This document shows positions 22,970 to 33,651 of a stretch of DNA of 64,000 nucleotides, piece after piece. Made by a program: the position numbers and the translations under genes. Location of the stretch: assembly GCA_030340625.1 (NCBI GenBank), contig JAOPHQ010002286.1:62001-126000 (forward strand), read 5' to 3'. The notes under the pieces are model-generated. The model ran no database searches. It was not told the origin of the DNA and was given only the letters and a program-made list of their open reading frames with translations. Origin of the DNA: Merluccius polli. Its lineage: Eukaryota > Chordata > Actinopteri > Gadiformes > Merlucciidae. Position 1 is the stretch's first letter. Every line of letters starts with the position of its first letter.

Positions 22970-23110
22970 CTTATTCTTTGGATCACCTAGTCCTAACGCT
23001 GCATCATCCATGAAGATCGGCTCCCACATCGGGTCGCGGCCATCCAGATCCCTCTGCTTCATCCTTGAATACAATGTACCATCTCTCCCAACTACATTAC
23101 CCACCAGCCA
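22970..23110 (-). CDS. gabrb2: Putative 47-codon cassette exon of the GABA-A beta gene
   Basis: The acceptor CTCTGTTTGCAG ends at 23111 and the donor AAG/GTACTG follows 22970. The 141 bp between are open and in phase 0 at both sides, matching the phase 0 end of exon 26060-26304 and the start of the last exon. Including it would add 47 residues to the cytoplasmic loop between DPNK and MDSHEN. It reads WLVGNVVGRDGTLYSRM and ends AALGLGDPKNK, which resembles ALGLNDPRN in the next exon. Mammalian beta-2 is known to have a longer isoform with extra residues in the same loop; homology to that insert is possible but weak. Use in transcripts is not shown. Confidence 0.7.
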
Positions 23111-23439
23111 CTGCAAACAGAGAGTTACTCATGTAAAAAATTCTTAGTTTTAATACAACTTAATATAACAATAAAATTAGACAAATGTGTTAAAATTCAT
23201 GAGCCAAATTATTTTTGTTTAATTATTTACATGTTATTCACATTATTTATATTTAATTAAAATAAAAAATTTTTACATGATGAAAAATGACGATACATCA
23301 GAACAGCCTGGCAGAACAGTATTTTGCTTCAATTCATGTGGACGACGTGGCTGCCGTGACAAGATACACGTAAGGTATTATATATAGCAAACTGTTCATT
23401 ATACCTGTTATTAGACGGCTACTTACTAAAGAAATCAAT

Positions 23440-23887
23440 AATTTGACACAAAATATAACAAAAAAATATTTTATTGATTTAAAAATGAAAAACTAGTCTG
23501 TTGAATTCTATGGTTGGAAATAGGGTCCATAGCAACGGTCTGTTATTGCAGCGGTCTAAAAATGAATGCGCTAAACAAAACGTTAACAACTGTCAACATG
23601 GACCGGACTCAGGGGGACTACTAGAAAGCTTCCCCGTTACCAGGTCGTTACTAAGATCGTCTTTATTTACTGGAGTAATAAGGTAATGTCCGCATTCCAT
23701 ATGAATCTCATGTTCACTGACATTAGGCATTAGTCAGACCCAGGCATTAGTCAGACCCATATATTTCTCCGGTCATTTGCCGTTTGTTTACAGGCACGCA
23801 CAAAGTAGTGCGACAGAATCACCCCAAAATATGAATCAACACCCTTATATTTTTATTGATTCGTAAGTGGCCATGGTATAAGCGGGA
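23440..23887. mobile_element. Member of the ACTTATACCATGG repeat family (partial)
   Basis: The phrase running from GGTAATGTCCGCATTCCATA to the right end GGCCATGGTATAAGC is shared, inverted, with 27943-28880. Only one recognisable end remains here. Confidence 0.6.
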
Positions 23888-24370
23888 TAAGTGTGGTAGA
23901 GGTGTTGGAGGGCCAGTAGGGGGTGCTCATCCCTCTGGCCTATGTAAGATCCCCAATGCCCCGGGACGGAGATGGGGACTCTTTCCTGTCTAGAGCACCG
24001 TCTTTCAGAGACGTTAAAACCACGGTCCTGACTCCCTGTGGTCGCTAAAGATCCCGTGGCACTCATCGCAAGAGTTGGGGTGCTAACCCCGGTGTCCCGG
24101 CCAAATTCCCAACCTGGCTCTTGTACCATCATGGCCACCTAATCATCCCCTGGTCTCTAATTGGATAGTTTCATTCCTCACCTCTCCACTGAGCCAGTGT
24201 GTGGTGAGCGTTCTGGCGCATACTGGCTGCCGTGCATCACCCAAGTGGGTGCTACACACTGGTAGCCGATGAGGTGTCATATCCCCCCACACACACACAC
24301 ACACACTATGTAAAGCGCTTTGGGTGTCTTGAAAAGCGCTATATAAATGCAATTAATTATTATTATTATA
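23888..24370 (+). mobile_element. L2-type 3' end or L2-tailed SINE
   Basis: The stretch ends GTAAAGCGCTTTGGGTGTCT, then AAAAGCGCTATATAAATG and an (ATT)n tail. This is the conserved 3' terminus of fish L2-group LINEs and of SINEs that borrow it. No reading frame is seen; it is a 5'-truncated copy or a SINE. Confidence 0.6.
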
Positions 24371-24494
24371 ATCCACTACAAGGTGTGCATGTAAAATAAT
24401 GCACTTCGTGGAGGCAAACCCTTCTTAGCCCCTGCGTTGTGCATTATTTTTCAATACATGCACACCTCGGAGTGTATTATCCCTTACATAACAG
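24371..24494. repeat. Near-palindromic repeat disrupted by an hAT insertion
   Basis: ACAAGGTGTGCATGTAAAATAATGCAC at the left is mirrored by GTGCATTATTTTTCAATACATGCACACCT-type sequence. It was then interrupted at 24494 by the hAT element and seems to resume after 25980. Long motifs are described by position only. Confidence 0.5.
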
Positions 24495-25972
24495 CAGTGC
24501 CGGTTCTAACCTCCATGGGGCCCTAAGCAAAATCCTGTTAAGGGGCCCTCCTATCTGAACTCTGCGGGCCAAAATATAACCATGTTTTACAGTCACCTTT
24601 ACTAGTCTTGTCTTTGGGGTAAGAAAAATCCTGTCTTGGTTTGAATGGACCTCTGCGCACAAACTCAGTTCGCATAGAGTCTGTTAAGACTGGAGGCCAG
24701 TCTGCTGGGTCATTTGGTGGAGCGGTTTTAGGGTCTGGGCTGCTTGGCTGTTCAAAAGTGACTTATATTAACACTACATGAGTTAAAAGTAATTGTTTCA
24801 AATTCAAATACATTTGAAAAGCCTACAACTAATAGTTGCAATAACCACAGCACAGGCTATAACAATATGAAAAATGACAATAATAAGTTTCCATATGAAC
24901 AAAAACCATAACTGTTCAGATAGCCAATGTTGTTATTTAAATGTTATTAAATGAATTACAATGAATATGTTTAATACTTCATGCTTAAAATTTAGACTAG
25001 GCCTGCTATGTGTATATCTAGTGTGCAGGCAGCACAGCAAATCAAAATTCAACTAAATATTTAGGCTAGTCAAAGTTAATCCTTTTGCCTTCTTTCCATT
25101 TGATAAAGGCGTTCAGTTGTATCTAAGCCAAGCCAACTAACGTTGGACTGAAATACAGTGATGGGCAGTAGCGTCGACGCTACAAGCTGTGAGGATGTCA
25201 CATGCTGTGAGGATGTCATCGCGCCTATCGCATGATTTAGACTTGACGGTTTCGGCAGACAACCCGTTCTCATCCCAACTCGTAATATAGGCTACCGACG
25301 ATTTGTCACGCCCCTAGACGTCTGATACTGATGCCAAAGGTACCCTCCCGCATCTGTGTGAAACGATCTGGGTTCTCATAAACCCGATCGCGGTGGTAAG
25401 AGACGAGCAGAGTCTACAGCGTCCGCTCGCAGAGCAGAGTCTACAGCGTCCGCAGTCTACTGTGAAACAATTCACTCCAAAAAGGGTTAGGGTTATGGTT
25501 AGGGTTATGGTTATGGTTATGGTTAGCGTAATCTATCACCGTGACCGGGTTATTATTGGAGTGAATGGACGCTGTAGACTCTGCTCTGCGAGCGGACGCT
25601 GTAGTTGGGATGAGAACGGGCTGCGGTTGAGTATGTGGGGATTTTTTCGGTCGCAATTGGGTTGCACATTTTTAAAAGTGGTGGGGACAAAATTCAAATT
25701 ATAAATAGTGGTGGGGACCAGGGCCGGATTAGCCAATGCGTTTTCTGGGCACGGGCCCAGGGGCCCGGCCATAGAGGGGGCCCGGCGTTCAGATCTTTTT
25801 TTTTTTTTTCCGCGGTAATTCCGCTTCATCTTCTTATCATTGTAGGCACTAGCTGTCGCTATAGGCTACCTGTCGCAAGTTTGACTGAAGTGGAGACGGG
25901 GGGAGGGGCCTTAATTAACCTGCGGGGCCCTACGCAACTTGCGTAGTGTGCGTATAGGGAGAACCGGCTATG
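24495..25972. mobile_element. hAT element with nested repeats
   Basis: The left end CAGTGCCGGTTCTAACC and the right end GGGAGAACCGGCTATG are inverted, with a perfect 8-bp duplication CATAACAG at 24487-24494 and 25973-25980. Inside lie a foldback element (25261-25622) and GGGCCC-rich sequence near 25730-25790. No transposase frame is seen. It sits in intron DNA of the GABA-A gene. Confidence 0.85.
25261..25622. mobile_element. Foldback element, ends CCCGTTCTCATCCCAACT
   Basis: CCCGTTCTCATCCCAACT at the left is mirrored by AGTTGGGATGAGAACGGG at the right. Inside, GCAGAGTCTACAGCGTCCGC units are also inverted, and a GGGTTA/GGTTAT run (about 25484-25530) is telomere-like but interstitial. Its left half recurs at about 60064-60480 within the transposon 59366-60701. 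Confidence 0.6.
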
Positions 25973-26059
25973 CATAACAGACTGTAGAATGCCCCAACCA
26001 ATCCAAATCGAGCATTCAACAAAGCGTTGTCATAAGGTCTGGAAATAAACGTCACTAAC

Positions 26060-26304
26060 CTTATTTGGATCCATCAGCATCTTCTCATTGTTTGCTGTGG
26101 ATATCTTCTCTGCTGCCTTCTTCTGGCGCTGGGGCCCTCGCCCAAAGAAGATGTAGTTGACCAGGGCATACTCCAGCAGGGCCAGGAAAACAAAGACGAA
26201 GCAGCCCATCAGGTACATGTCGATGGCCTTGACGTACGGAATCTTGGGCAGCGTCTCCCTCAGGTGGGTGTTGATGGTCGTCATGGTGAGCACCGTGGTG
26301 ATGC
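26060..26304 (-). CDS. gabrb2: GABA-A receptor beta subunit exon (TM2, TM3, loop start)
   Basis: The 245-bp exon lies between acceptor CTCCTAG (ending 26305) and donor AAG/GTTAGT (after 26060). It encodes the pore-lining helix ITTVLTMTTINTHLRETLP, then KIPYVKAIDMYLMGCFVF through the third membrane helix, and the loop start IFFGRGPQRQKKAAEK to DPNK. The Asn in TTINTHLR is the residue that separates beta-2/beta-3 types from beta-1 (Ser) and is known to govern etomidate and loreclezole response. The first base pair completes a Gly codon split with the preceding exon. Confidence 0.95.
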
Positions 26305-26415
26305 CTAGGAGAAGACCCCCAAAAAGCAACAACAAACAAAGCAACAGGTGAATTGTAATTCTTTTTTTCTGGTTCATTAGCAGATAACTGAAGAGGATGA
26401 ACTGTGTTGGGTGAA

Positions 26416-26738
26416 TGTGGCGGGGTACGTCCGGCCACACGCCACCGAAGTGGCTTTCCTTCGGGGCCCTCCGACACAGGACACGGGTAGATGTAGTTCA
26501 AGGTGTTTATTGGAGTTTTACAGGCAAGATGTTATTCGCCGAGCTGATGGTACTTCTTGTCATGACAGTGCTCCTCCTCGAGTGTGTGTGTTGATGGCTG
26601 GTTTATCCTGGGTGCCATGATTGCTCATGCACCACAGGTGTGCAGCCCCACCCAGCCAGAGTCCAATCAGTCTGACTCAGGCCAGGTGAGGCTGTAAACC
26701 AGCCACCAACAACACACACTCCACATAAACCCTTCACA
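26416..26738 (-). repeat. 3' LTR of the non-autonomous element
   Basis: TGTGGCGGGG to CCTTCACA on the plus strand, that is TGTGAAGG...CCACA in the element's orientation. It carries CCAATAAACACC (poly(A) hexamer) on the minus strand near 26500-26510. Confidence 0.88.
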
Positions 26739-27439
26739 TATCCCCAACACCAGATTGAGGCCGGGGAGAATCCCCGGCCTCGCCTACTCCCCCCCCCCCC
26801 CCCTCCCCCATCCAAGCAAACAAAAAAAAAAAAAACACATACCGGACTCTGAACAGGGTTACCATACCTACAAAAAACCTGGACTCTTTTCAGGGTTGCC
26901 ATACCTAAACAAAAAATAAACACAGCCCCCCAAACCCCACTACCTCCACACCTCCCCAGGGTCACACGCCCACCCCACCCTCCCCCTCCGTCCCGGAGAC
27001 CGGAGGCCTGGGGCTGCTGCTCCGGCTGGCGGAGGTGTCTCTGGGGTAGCTGGTTGCAGGGGCTGGCTGGATGGGCTCGGAGGAGGCCCGACAGCTGGGC
27101 CGCGGAGGTAGCTCTCGGAGGGCCTGGAACAGTTCGTAGTCACCCCCCTCCACCAGGGCGACGAGGCATGATCCCCCTCCCATCTCCTCCTGGAGCATGG
27201 GGCCTTGGGCTCCTGGTCCCCTGGCAGAGGGGCGGCTGGCCTGGGCTGCTCCAGGCTGGATCCGGGGGAGGCTAGCTGCAGACGGTTGCCGGTGGCGGTC
27301 GCTGCGCTGCCTCCCCGCTCCTCCGCTGGCCGTCGCTGCCGTTCAGGGGGAGCTGGTGCTGGGGTGGCTGTCCTCGCCGCGGCTGGTGGCTCCAGTGTAG
27401 CTTGGACAGCCCTTCCGTGTCCCGTCCTGGTCGGAGGAG

Positions 27440-27456
27440 CCCCACGTTGGGCGCCA
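27440..27456 (-). other. Primer-binding site
   Basis: TGGCGCCCAACGTGGGG on the minus strand, one base inside the 27458 LTR; the standard position and form for tRNA priming of reverse transcription. Confidence 0.75.
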
Positions 27457-27457
27457 G

Positions 27458-27779
27458 TGTGGCGGGGTACGTCCGGCCACACGCCACCGAAGTGGCTTTC
27501 CTTCGGGGCCCTCCGACACAGGACACGGGTAGATGTAGTTCAAGGTGTTTATTGGAGTTTTACAGGCAAGATGTTATTCGCCGAGCTGATGGTACTTCTT
27601 GTCATGACAGTGCTCCTCCTCGAGTGTGTGTGTTGATGGCTGGTTTATCCTGGGTGCCATGATTGCTCATGCACCACAGGTGTGCAGCCCACCCAGCCAG
27701 AGTCCAATCAGTCTGACTCAGGCCAGGTGAGGCTGTAAACCAGCCACCAACAACACACACTCCACATAAACCCTTCACA
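27458..27779 (-). repeat. 5' LTR of the non-autonomous element
   Basis: Near-identical to 26416-26738 (one base fewer in the run of C near 27688). It carries the same minus-strand AATAAA. Confidence 0.88.
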
Positions 27780-27942
27780 GTGAACTACCAGCAGCCGGCA
27801 GAAGTGAGTTGAACATGTTGGCTGTTTTGTGGCTTGATGTGAAGACAACAAAATCCAAACAAAAAGGCCACGGCAGATCACTCAAAGAACGGATTTGCAA
27901 CGATCCATTTGGCATGGAAAACCTCATGGAAAAGTCATGGAC

Positions 27943-28880
27943 TTATACCATGTCCACTTACGAATCAATAAAACTATAAGGGTGTAGATTCATATTTTGG
28001 GGTAATTCTGTCTCAAAAGTACAACTTTTAGCTCGCACTACTATGTGTGTGCTTGTAAACAAACGGCAAAAGATGAGAAATATATGGAGAAATATTTGGG
28101 TCTGACTAATGGCTGGGTCTGACTAATGCCTATTATCAGTAAACATGAGATTCATATGGAATGCGGACGTTACCTAGCCTAGTCCTAACTAGACCTTCGT
28201 ACTCATTTCATTCATACTCATGGTCTAGCAGTGCTGTAGAGACAAACGATTTCTCACTTGAAGGCGGGTGCTGTTGAAGTTTAAAACCTATTGGCTCTGC
28301 CCAGTGCCACTCTGGATCTGCCTTAACCAATCGCTAACGTTTGGTCGTGACGTATTTCATGCGCCAGAAACCACGTTGCGCACAGTATACAAACGGCAGA
28401 TGCAGTGAGCATTAGCATTAGCCTGGTTCCGCCCGCCTCCGTACTTACGTACCGCTCAATAACTGAAATTCGCGCACGACCTCTACGTCACTGTTCTCAG
28501 GCCGCGCCTCCTGTTCGCTGATTGGAAGGCACATTTCAGGGAAAAGAAATCGTTCTAACATACAGCACTGCCAGACCTAGTACTGAAGAGAAATGAAAAT
28601 TGAGCAGAAGTACGTAGGCGGGCGGAGCCAGGCTAGACGTTACCTTATTATTCCAGTAATTAGAGACGATCTTAGTAACGACATGGTAACGTGGAAGCTT
28701 TCTAAACGTAGTCCCCCCCAAGTCCAGTCCAAGTTGACAGTTACTAACGTTTTGTTTAGCGCATTCATTTTTAGACCGGTGATAAGGCTGCTGTCATGGC
28801 CATGCATGTTATCGAAGAATAATGCACAACTCTTCAGCCAATCAGAATCGAGTATTCACCCAGGCCGTAGTATAAATATG
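27943..28880. mobile_element. ACTTATACCATGG-family element with nested MITE
   Basis: It starts CTTATACCATGTCCACTTAC and ends GAGTATTCACCCAGGCCGTAGTATAA. Its two flanks match 23440-23887 in inverse orientation, and it is split by the 461-bp element at 28175-28635. The family is unassigned. Confidence 0.6.
28175..28635. mobile_element. MULE-like MITE with 9-bp duplication
   Basis: The ends TAGCCTAG and CCAGGCTA are inverted, and the inner CTAGACC...CAGCACTGC region is also mirrored. A perfect 9-bp duplication GACGTTACC lies at 28166-28174 and 28636-28644, the length typical of Mutator-like transposons. A second internal AGCCTGGTTCCGCCCGCCT end at 28425 suggests rearrangement or nesting. No protein is encoded. 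Confidence 0.75.
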
Positions 28881-30049
28881 TACAGATCTATATATAATTC
28901 CATAATCCAAAACCTAATTTGAATGATTAGATGACTTTATGCTTTACGTGTGTAGCATGTTACCTGCGTTCCCACCACACACGCATGCCTGTACGGTCTC
29001 AGTGACACGCCACGACCGTTTAGGGACATTTCTGCTTAGTATGTGCGCAAACAATTACTAAAATTGTTACCCAGCTGCCACCGACCTGTCAGGCAAACAA
29101 GATCTCCAAAAGGGATTCCGTAAAAGCTTTGCAATCTGTTTGCCTCAACGGCTAAACAACAATGACAACAAAGGATTTTTTACACCGCGCCGGCTCTGTC
29201 ATACAGCCTAAGCGCTTCTATGCTAATGCTCCGAAACCAGGTCAAAGTTGAGGAGGTGCGCCGAAAGTAGTGACAGAGTTCACCGTCCCGCCCTCAACGC
29301 TCTCGCTCCGTCTAACTCCACCCGCCTCCTTTAAGGAACATTACTCGTTTTGTGTTTGTGTTCGTGGTGGTTGTTGTTTTGTCCCTCGTTTCCCATGCAT
29401 GCCTGGTGCTTGGCTGTCTTAATGCAGGTTAATGCCTTCAATCAAGCAGATTGCCTTGGCTTTCCCAGCACAAGCGATGGACAGAGGCGGGATGGAAGAA
29501 AGCGAGGGAGACAGAATTTGTCTGTAAACACAGAGCCAGAGCTGTCCCACAGGCTACACACAGTTACGCAACCAGGGGTAACAGTGGGGGGGAAAAATGG
29601 TGACTTCCAAAATGCACAGAGGCACTCAAATCAGTGTAGAAACAAATCCCTTTGGTCATCCATCACTCTGGGCTTTGAGAAAATAATGTAAAGCACCAAG
29701 AGACCCTGTTTGGACTTTTTGATACATAGAAACTCGGATCGCCGAGTGCAAGTCACATGGCTATTGCGTCACAAAATGTGATTGATAAACATTGACATCT
29801 ACACCTATTGAGCTCCTGTACTTATTGACATAGCTTTGAGCATCGCTCAAATCTACTTAATATCTAAGTAGATTTGAGGGCGTTTCACTTTCTTTCGCTT
29901 CATATTTGTTTCAACCAATCATTGTTTCTGAAGGCAGGGATCTGTAAGTGTGTAATTGGTGAACTCGACCTGCAGTGGTAAACTGTAAGTGTCATAAAAA
30001 CATTTAAAATCAACACCATGTAGACTGGCCGCTGTAGAAATACACTTAT
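28881..30049. other. Intronic DNA without recognised feature
   Basis: I see no gene. The 113-codon frame at 29350-29691 has no family motif and no coding-like pattern. A short palindrome (atctacttaatatctaagtagat) lies near 29850. Confidence 0.4.
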
Positions 30050-30330
30050 TAAAATCCCCTTCTGAGAGCTTCATCCACTTGAGCAAATGTGTTTTCTTAT
30101 AGTGTAGAATATCTCTCCATAATGAAAATGGAAAACAAGGTGTAACTCTGCCCCTTGCAGTTCTTGGTTTCCAGTTCATGTCCTTCACCTGAAATATACT
30201 CATTAAAATCCCCTTCTGAAAACTTCATCCATTCGCGCAAATTAGTTATATTCAGTAGAATATCTCTGCGTAACGAAACAGGAAACAAGGCATAACTCCG
30301 CCCCTTGCAGTCTCTGGTTTCCAGCCAAGG
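30050..30330. repeat. Tandem duplication of about 135 bp
   Basis: Two diverged copies, each running from ATTAAAATCCCCTTCTGA to CCTTGCAGT..TGGTTTCCAG, at about 30052-30180 and 30205-30325. Confidence 0.8.
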
Positions 30331-30414
30331 CTCTGTGCTGCTTCCCAAGTTCTGCTATAACATTGTAGGACTGCTGAATCCGAGATTACTGTGGCTGCAA
30401 TCGCTCATGAAAAC

Positions 30415-30593
30415 AAAATAGTGAGCAGGGTAGTGTATGGGCTCATGGGTTCAACTCATAGCTGAATGGTTCTGGGGGTTCAATACCCTAAATCCTCAGG
30501 CAAGATGCCGACCCCCCTGCTACCTGCTCCTGAATGATCTAAAATGCGCTGTGCGTCGCTTTGGTTAAAAGCATCCGCTAAATGACTAAATAG
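30415..30593 (+). mobile_element. tRNA-derived SINE
   Basis: A box-B-like GGGTTCAACTC near 30450 is followed by a conserved tail TCGCTTTGGTTAAAAGCATC and CGCTAAATGACTAAAT, typical of fish SINEs with an L2-like tail. The tail is the target of the next hAT insertion. Confidence 0.6.
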
Positions 30594-30935
30594 TAGGGAT
30601 GGAGTCGACTCTAAACGAGTCAATTCTCGATTCCATCACCGCAATGCTGGGAATCGACTCTAAAAATGAACAAAATCGAATGAATCGACTGCAATCTCTA
30701 TTCCAAACTGTGGAATCGAATAAACTATTTAATTTAGTGAATTTGTAAGTAATTTATTGTTATTTAAAAGCCTATCTACACCAATCAGTGTTTGATTCCT
30801 TTGGTCTGATCAATTTCCCTTTTTTTTTTGGTCTGATCTATCCACTTTTGACGTTTGTCAAGACAAACGTTGATCATCAATTCCCTGACATAGAATTGGA
30901 CTTGACCTAGAAAAATCTAGAATCAGCCATCCCTA
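30594..30935. mobile_element. hAT MITE inserted in the SINE tail
   Basis: Ends TAGGGATGGAGTCGACTC and AATCAGCCATCCCTA, flanked by CTAAATAG (30586-30593) and CTAAACAG (30936-30943), a 7/8 match to an 8-bp duplication. Internal GAATCGACT subrepeats. Confidence 0.78.
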
Positions 30936-31012
30936 CTAAACAGAAAAAGAGGAAGTTGGTTTCTAAAAAACACTGTGTGTGTGTGTGTCCATGTTGGCAG
31001 GGCAGGCCTCAC

Positions 31013-31165
31013 CAAGGGCCACCCTGGCGGCTGAGGCGTCATAGTTGATCCAGAAGGAGACCCAGGAGAGGATGGTGATCAGGATGGAGGGCATGTAGGT
31101 CTGCAGGATGAAGTAGCCGATGTTCCTCTTCAGCTTAAAGCTCAGGGACAGCCGAGGGTAGGACC
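31013..31165 (-). CDS. gabrb2: GABA-A receptor beta subunit exon (TM1)
   Basis: The 153-bp exon lies between acceptor CACACTGCAG-type sequence (ending 31166) and donor TTG/GTGAGG (after 31013). It encodes GSYPRLSLSFKLKRNIGYFI, the first membrane helix FILQTYMPSILITILSWVSF, and WINYDASAARVALG at the TM1-TM2 turn. The length equals the standard exon in vertebrate beta genes. Gly codons are split at both ends, in register with the neighbours. Confidence 0.95.
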
Positions 31166-33651
31166 CTGCACACACACGAAAGGGATGGAGAGACGGGGGA
31201 GGGAGAGAGATGGGAGGGAAAGAAGGGGGAGGAAGAGAGGAGATGACGGAAGGGTCAGTCCGAATCTTTTGTCAGATTATTAGAGATTGTTGCTGCCGTT
31301 CTTAATTTAATAATTTTTCGTTTTCTACTTTTTGGGGAAAGACAGACAGCAGGTGTGGTTACTTTGGCAACGTCCGCACACTGAGCGGGGAATGATGGGT
31401 TTGTAACTCAAGCCCATCTAAGGTGTTTTATGGAGCTCTCTCTCTCTCTCAAAAATCCAGCTGGGTGTCTCTCTCCCATCTCTGTGGCATCAGCACTCTC
31501 TACAATCACCACATTGTGAAGCCAGTGTATGAATACTTTATTGCCCCATGGTTGATGGCCTGTCTGTCGAGGGTTTCCTTGTTTTCTTTTTTTTTTTTGC
31601 TTATCTGTGGAGTATTTGAAATAGGCCTCAGGCAGAGCCTTGGCAAAGTCAAATTGTGCTGGTCAACATACTTGAGACCTCTGGGAATTATCTGAGAGAA
31701 GCCGGAAGCACAATGCGTTGGAATTGAAATTTAGGTCATATCAGGAACAGGGAGGCAAATAGACGAAGACAGATTTTTTTTTTTTATTCTTGAAAAACCA
31801 CCAACGAATCCCCAAAAGCCCATCGGTAAATGTAAAGCCATCGCTTAGCGTTGCCATTTCAGTTAGCTACGCTCTGCTGAGCCGCCCCCCCCCTCTTTAA
31901 TTATCATCCTCCTGTGAGGTAAGAAAATATCGCAGGTACAGAAGAAAATTGCAGGTGAAGGTGTAGCGCCATAACGTCAAGTCCTAATTAGTCGTAGCGG
32001 GAAGACAAGGACAGAGGACAATCGTCAGAGTGGAACAGGGGATTTGTGTTGGATAAATGCCAAACTACTTCCTGCAGACGCCTGCTCCTCGACTGTCAGC
32101 CCCGGGGTCAACCCCCCCGGGGCTAGAAAACGCATGCTAAACGGGACTCCCTGGGCTTCCGCATCTCGGGAGGACCTAATAGGAGGAATAAGGAGCTTTG
32201 ACTAAAGCGCCATACATACACACACGCACACACACACTGGCATGCACAGATGCACACACGTGTGGAAACACACGGACGTGCACACACTAACAAATGCACG
32301 TGTGCACACACACACACACATGCTTGTGGACTCACACACATGGGCACACACATGCACACACCGACACACACATCCACGAATTGCTTATAAAAATGTAGGA
32401 ATATTGTGTATTCATGGTGATACGCTAGGCTATTATTGGGGCTGTGTGTGTGTTGTTAAGTATTATAAATATTTACACCTACCCCTAAGCAGGTGTAAAT
32501 GGTGGCAAAATAATCGGCAAAATACAAAAATGTATTCATGGTGTGGGGGGTGTGCAAGGCTATTATTGTGTATGTGTGTGTATGTGTTTGTGTGTGTGTG
32601 TATGTTTGTGTGTGCGTATGTGCGTGTGTGTGCGCATGTGTGTGTGCTGGGGCTATTGACAAGGCCACTGTAGCCCACGAGGCGCTTATTGTCTCCCACT
32701 GCTGAACTATTGTGTTCTTGTGTAACGCTTATGCAGTACATTCAGTACACTCAGCACAGTCGGCACATTCAGTCCATTATGGGCATTCAGTACCAACATC
32801 TTCACCAGAAGCAGTATGGACTGCTTACTTGCAAGGAATAAAGATGCTAATGTGGAGCGTATGAGAAGAATAAATCATGGTACAGCATTCATATGTTTAT
32901 TGCTGTTCAATAAGTTATAAATATATATGTGTGTGTGTGTGTGTGGGGGGGGGGGGGGGTTGTATCTTGGGCGGAAATAATTGAATTATACTGCATATAA
33001 ATTAGATTTGACCTTTTCAGCAAATATTATGTTATTATTGACAACAATGAGTGGAAACACTGTGAATGTCCAAGCTATTAAATATTAACAAATAGGCAAA
33101 GATTTATATGGGTAACAAGAATCAACCAGGTGTATTATAGTCCCACAAAGTCTCTCACAAACACTTTTACACAAGAATTATAGCCTGGAAAACATTGTGA
33201 TGTATTCAGCTAACTGCCTCGGCAATTATAGGTATCTATCCATTGTGTTCTATTTCTGAGCTTCATGTGAGCAGAGAGAAATAGAGCAAATAGGGGGAAC
33301 ATGATGTTGGAGAGTGAGGCGGTGGAGATATTTCGTACACATGTGTGTACGAAATACACGTGTGTGTTTACTAGCCAGTGAGTGGAAAGTCAATTTCAGA
33401 ATGACACATGAACTCCAGACCCCAGTGTGACCTATCAATGGAACCAATTTACCCAAGACTGTGAGTGCATCTGGGGGGAAGACCACCTATGCATGCGCAC
33501 GCGTGCACACACACACACACACACACACGAACGTGCATGAACAACCACGCACACACACACGTGAATACAAACATGTGCGTGAAATCACACAGACACAGAC
33601 ACCCACACACAGACACACGCGTAAATATAAGGAAGGCCAAAGGGGTCATAA
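31166..33651. other. Intron with long CA/TG-rich tracts
   Basis: Repeat tracts lie at 32217-32370 (CA-rich), 32560-32650 (TG-rich), 32927-32960 ((GT)n plus poly-G) and 33505-33620 (CA-rich). Open frames here are repeat artefacts. No gene is seen. Confidence 0.6.

Larger units (their letters stand above)
26416..27779 (-). mobile_element. Young non-autonomous LTR retrotransposon
   Basis: Two direct LTRs (26416-26738 and 27458-27779) flank 719 bp of internal DNA. The 5-bp duplication GTGAA lies at 26411-26415 and 27780-27784. The LTRs differ by what I see as a single 1-bp indel, so insertion is recent. A primer-binding site TGGCGCCCAACGTGGGG is next to the 27458 LTR on the minus strand, so the element points the same way as the GABA-A gene. 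The inside has no pol, only a Pro/Ala/Arg-rich open frame and a possible gag remnant (CLVALVEGGDYELFQALREL, 27198-26965). It sits 111 bp upstream of exon 26060-26304. Confidence 0.9.

Noticed and set aside
25484..25530. Telomere-like GGGTTAGGGTTAT run
   Set aside because: It is short, degenerate and lies inside a foldback element in the middle of a gene intron, so it is not a chromosome end.
26940..27482. 180-codon minus-strand open frame
   Set aside because: Pro/Ala/Arg-rich GC-rich frame within the non-autonomous LTR element; it runs into the LTR and has no family motif, so I did not call it a gene.
29350..29691. 113-codon plus-strand open frame
   Set aside because: No motif, antisense to the host gene, in an intron; a chance frame.
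32242..32673. 143-codon His/Thr/Cys-rich open frame
   Set aside because: Produced by CA/TG repeats that lack stops in several frames.
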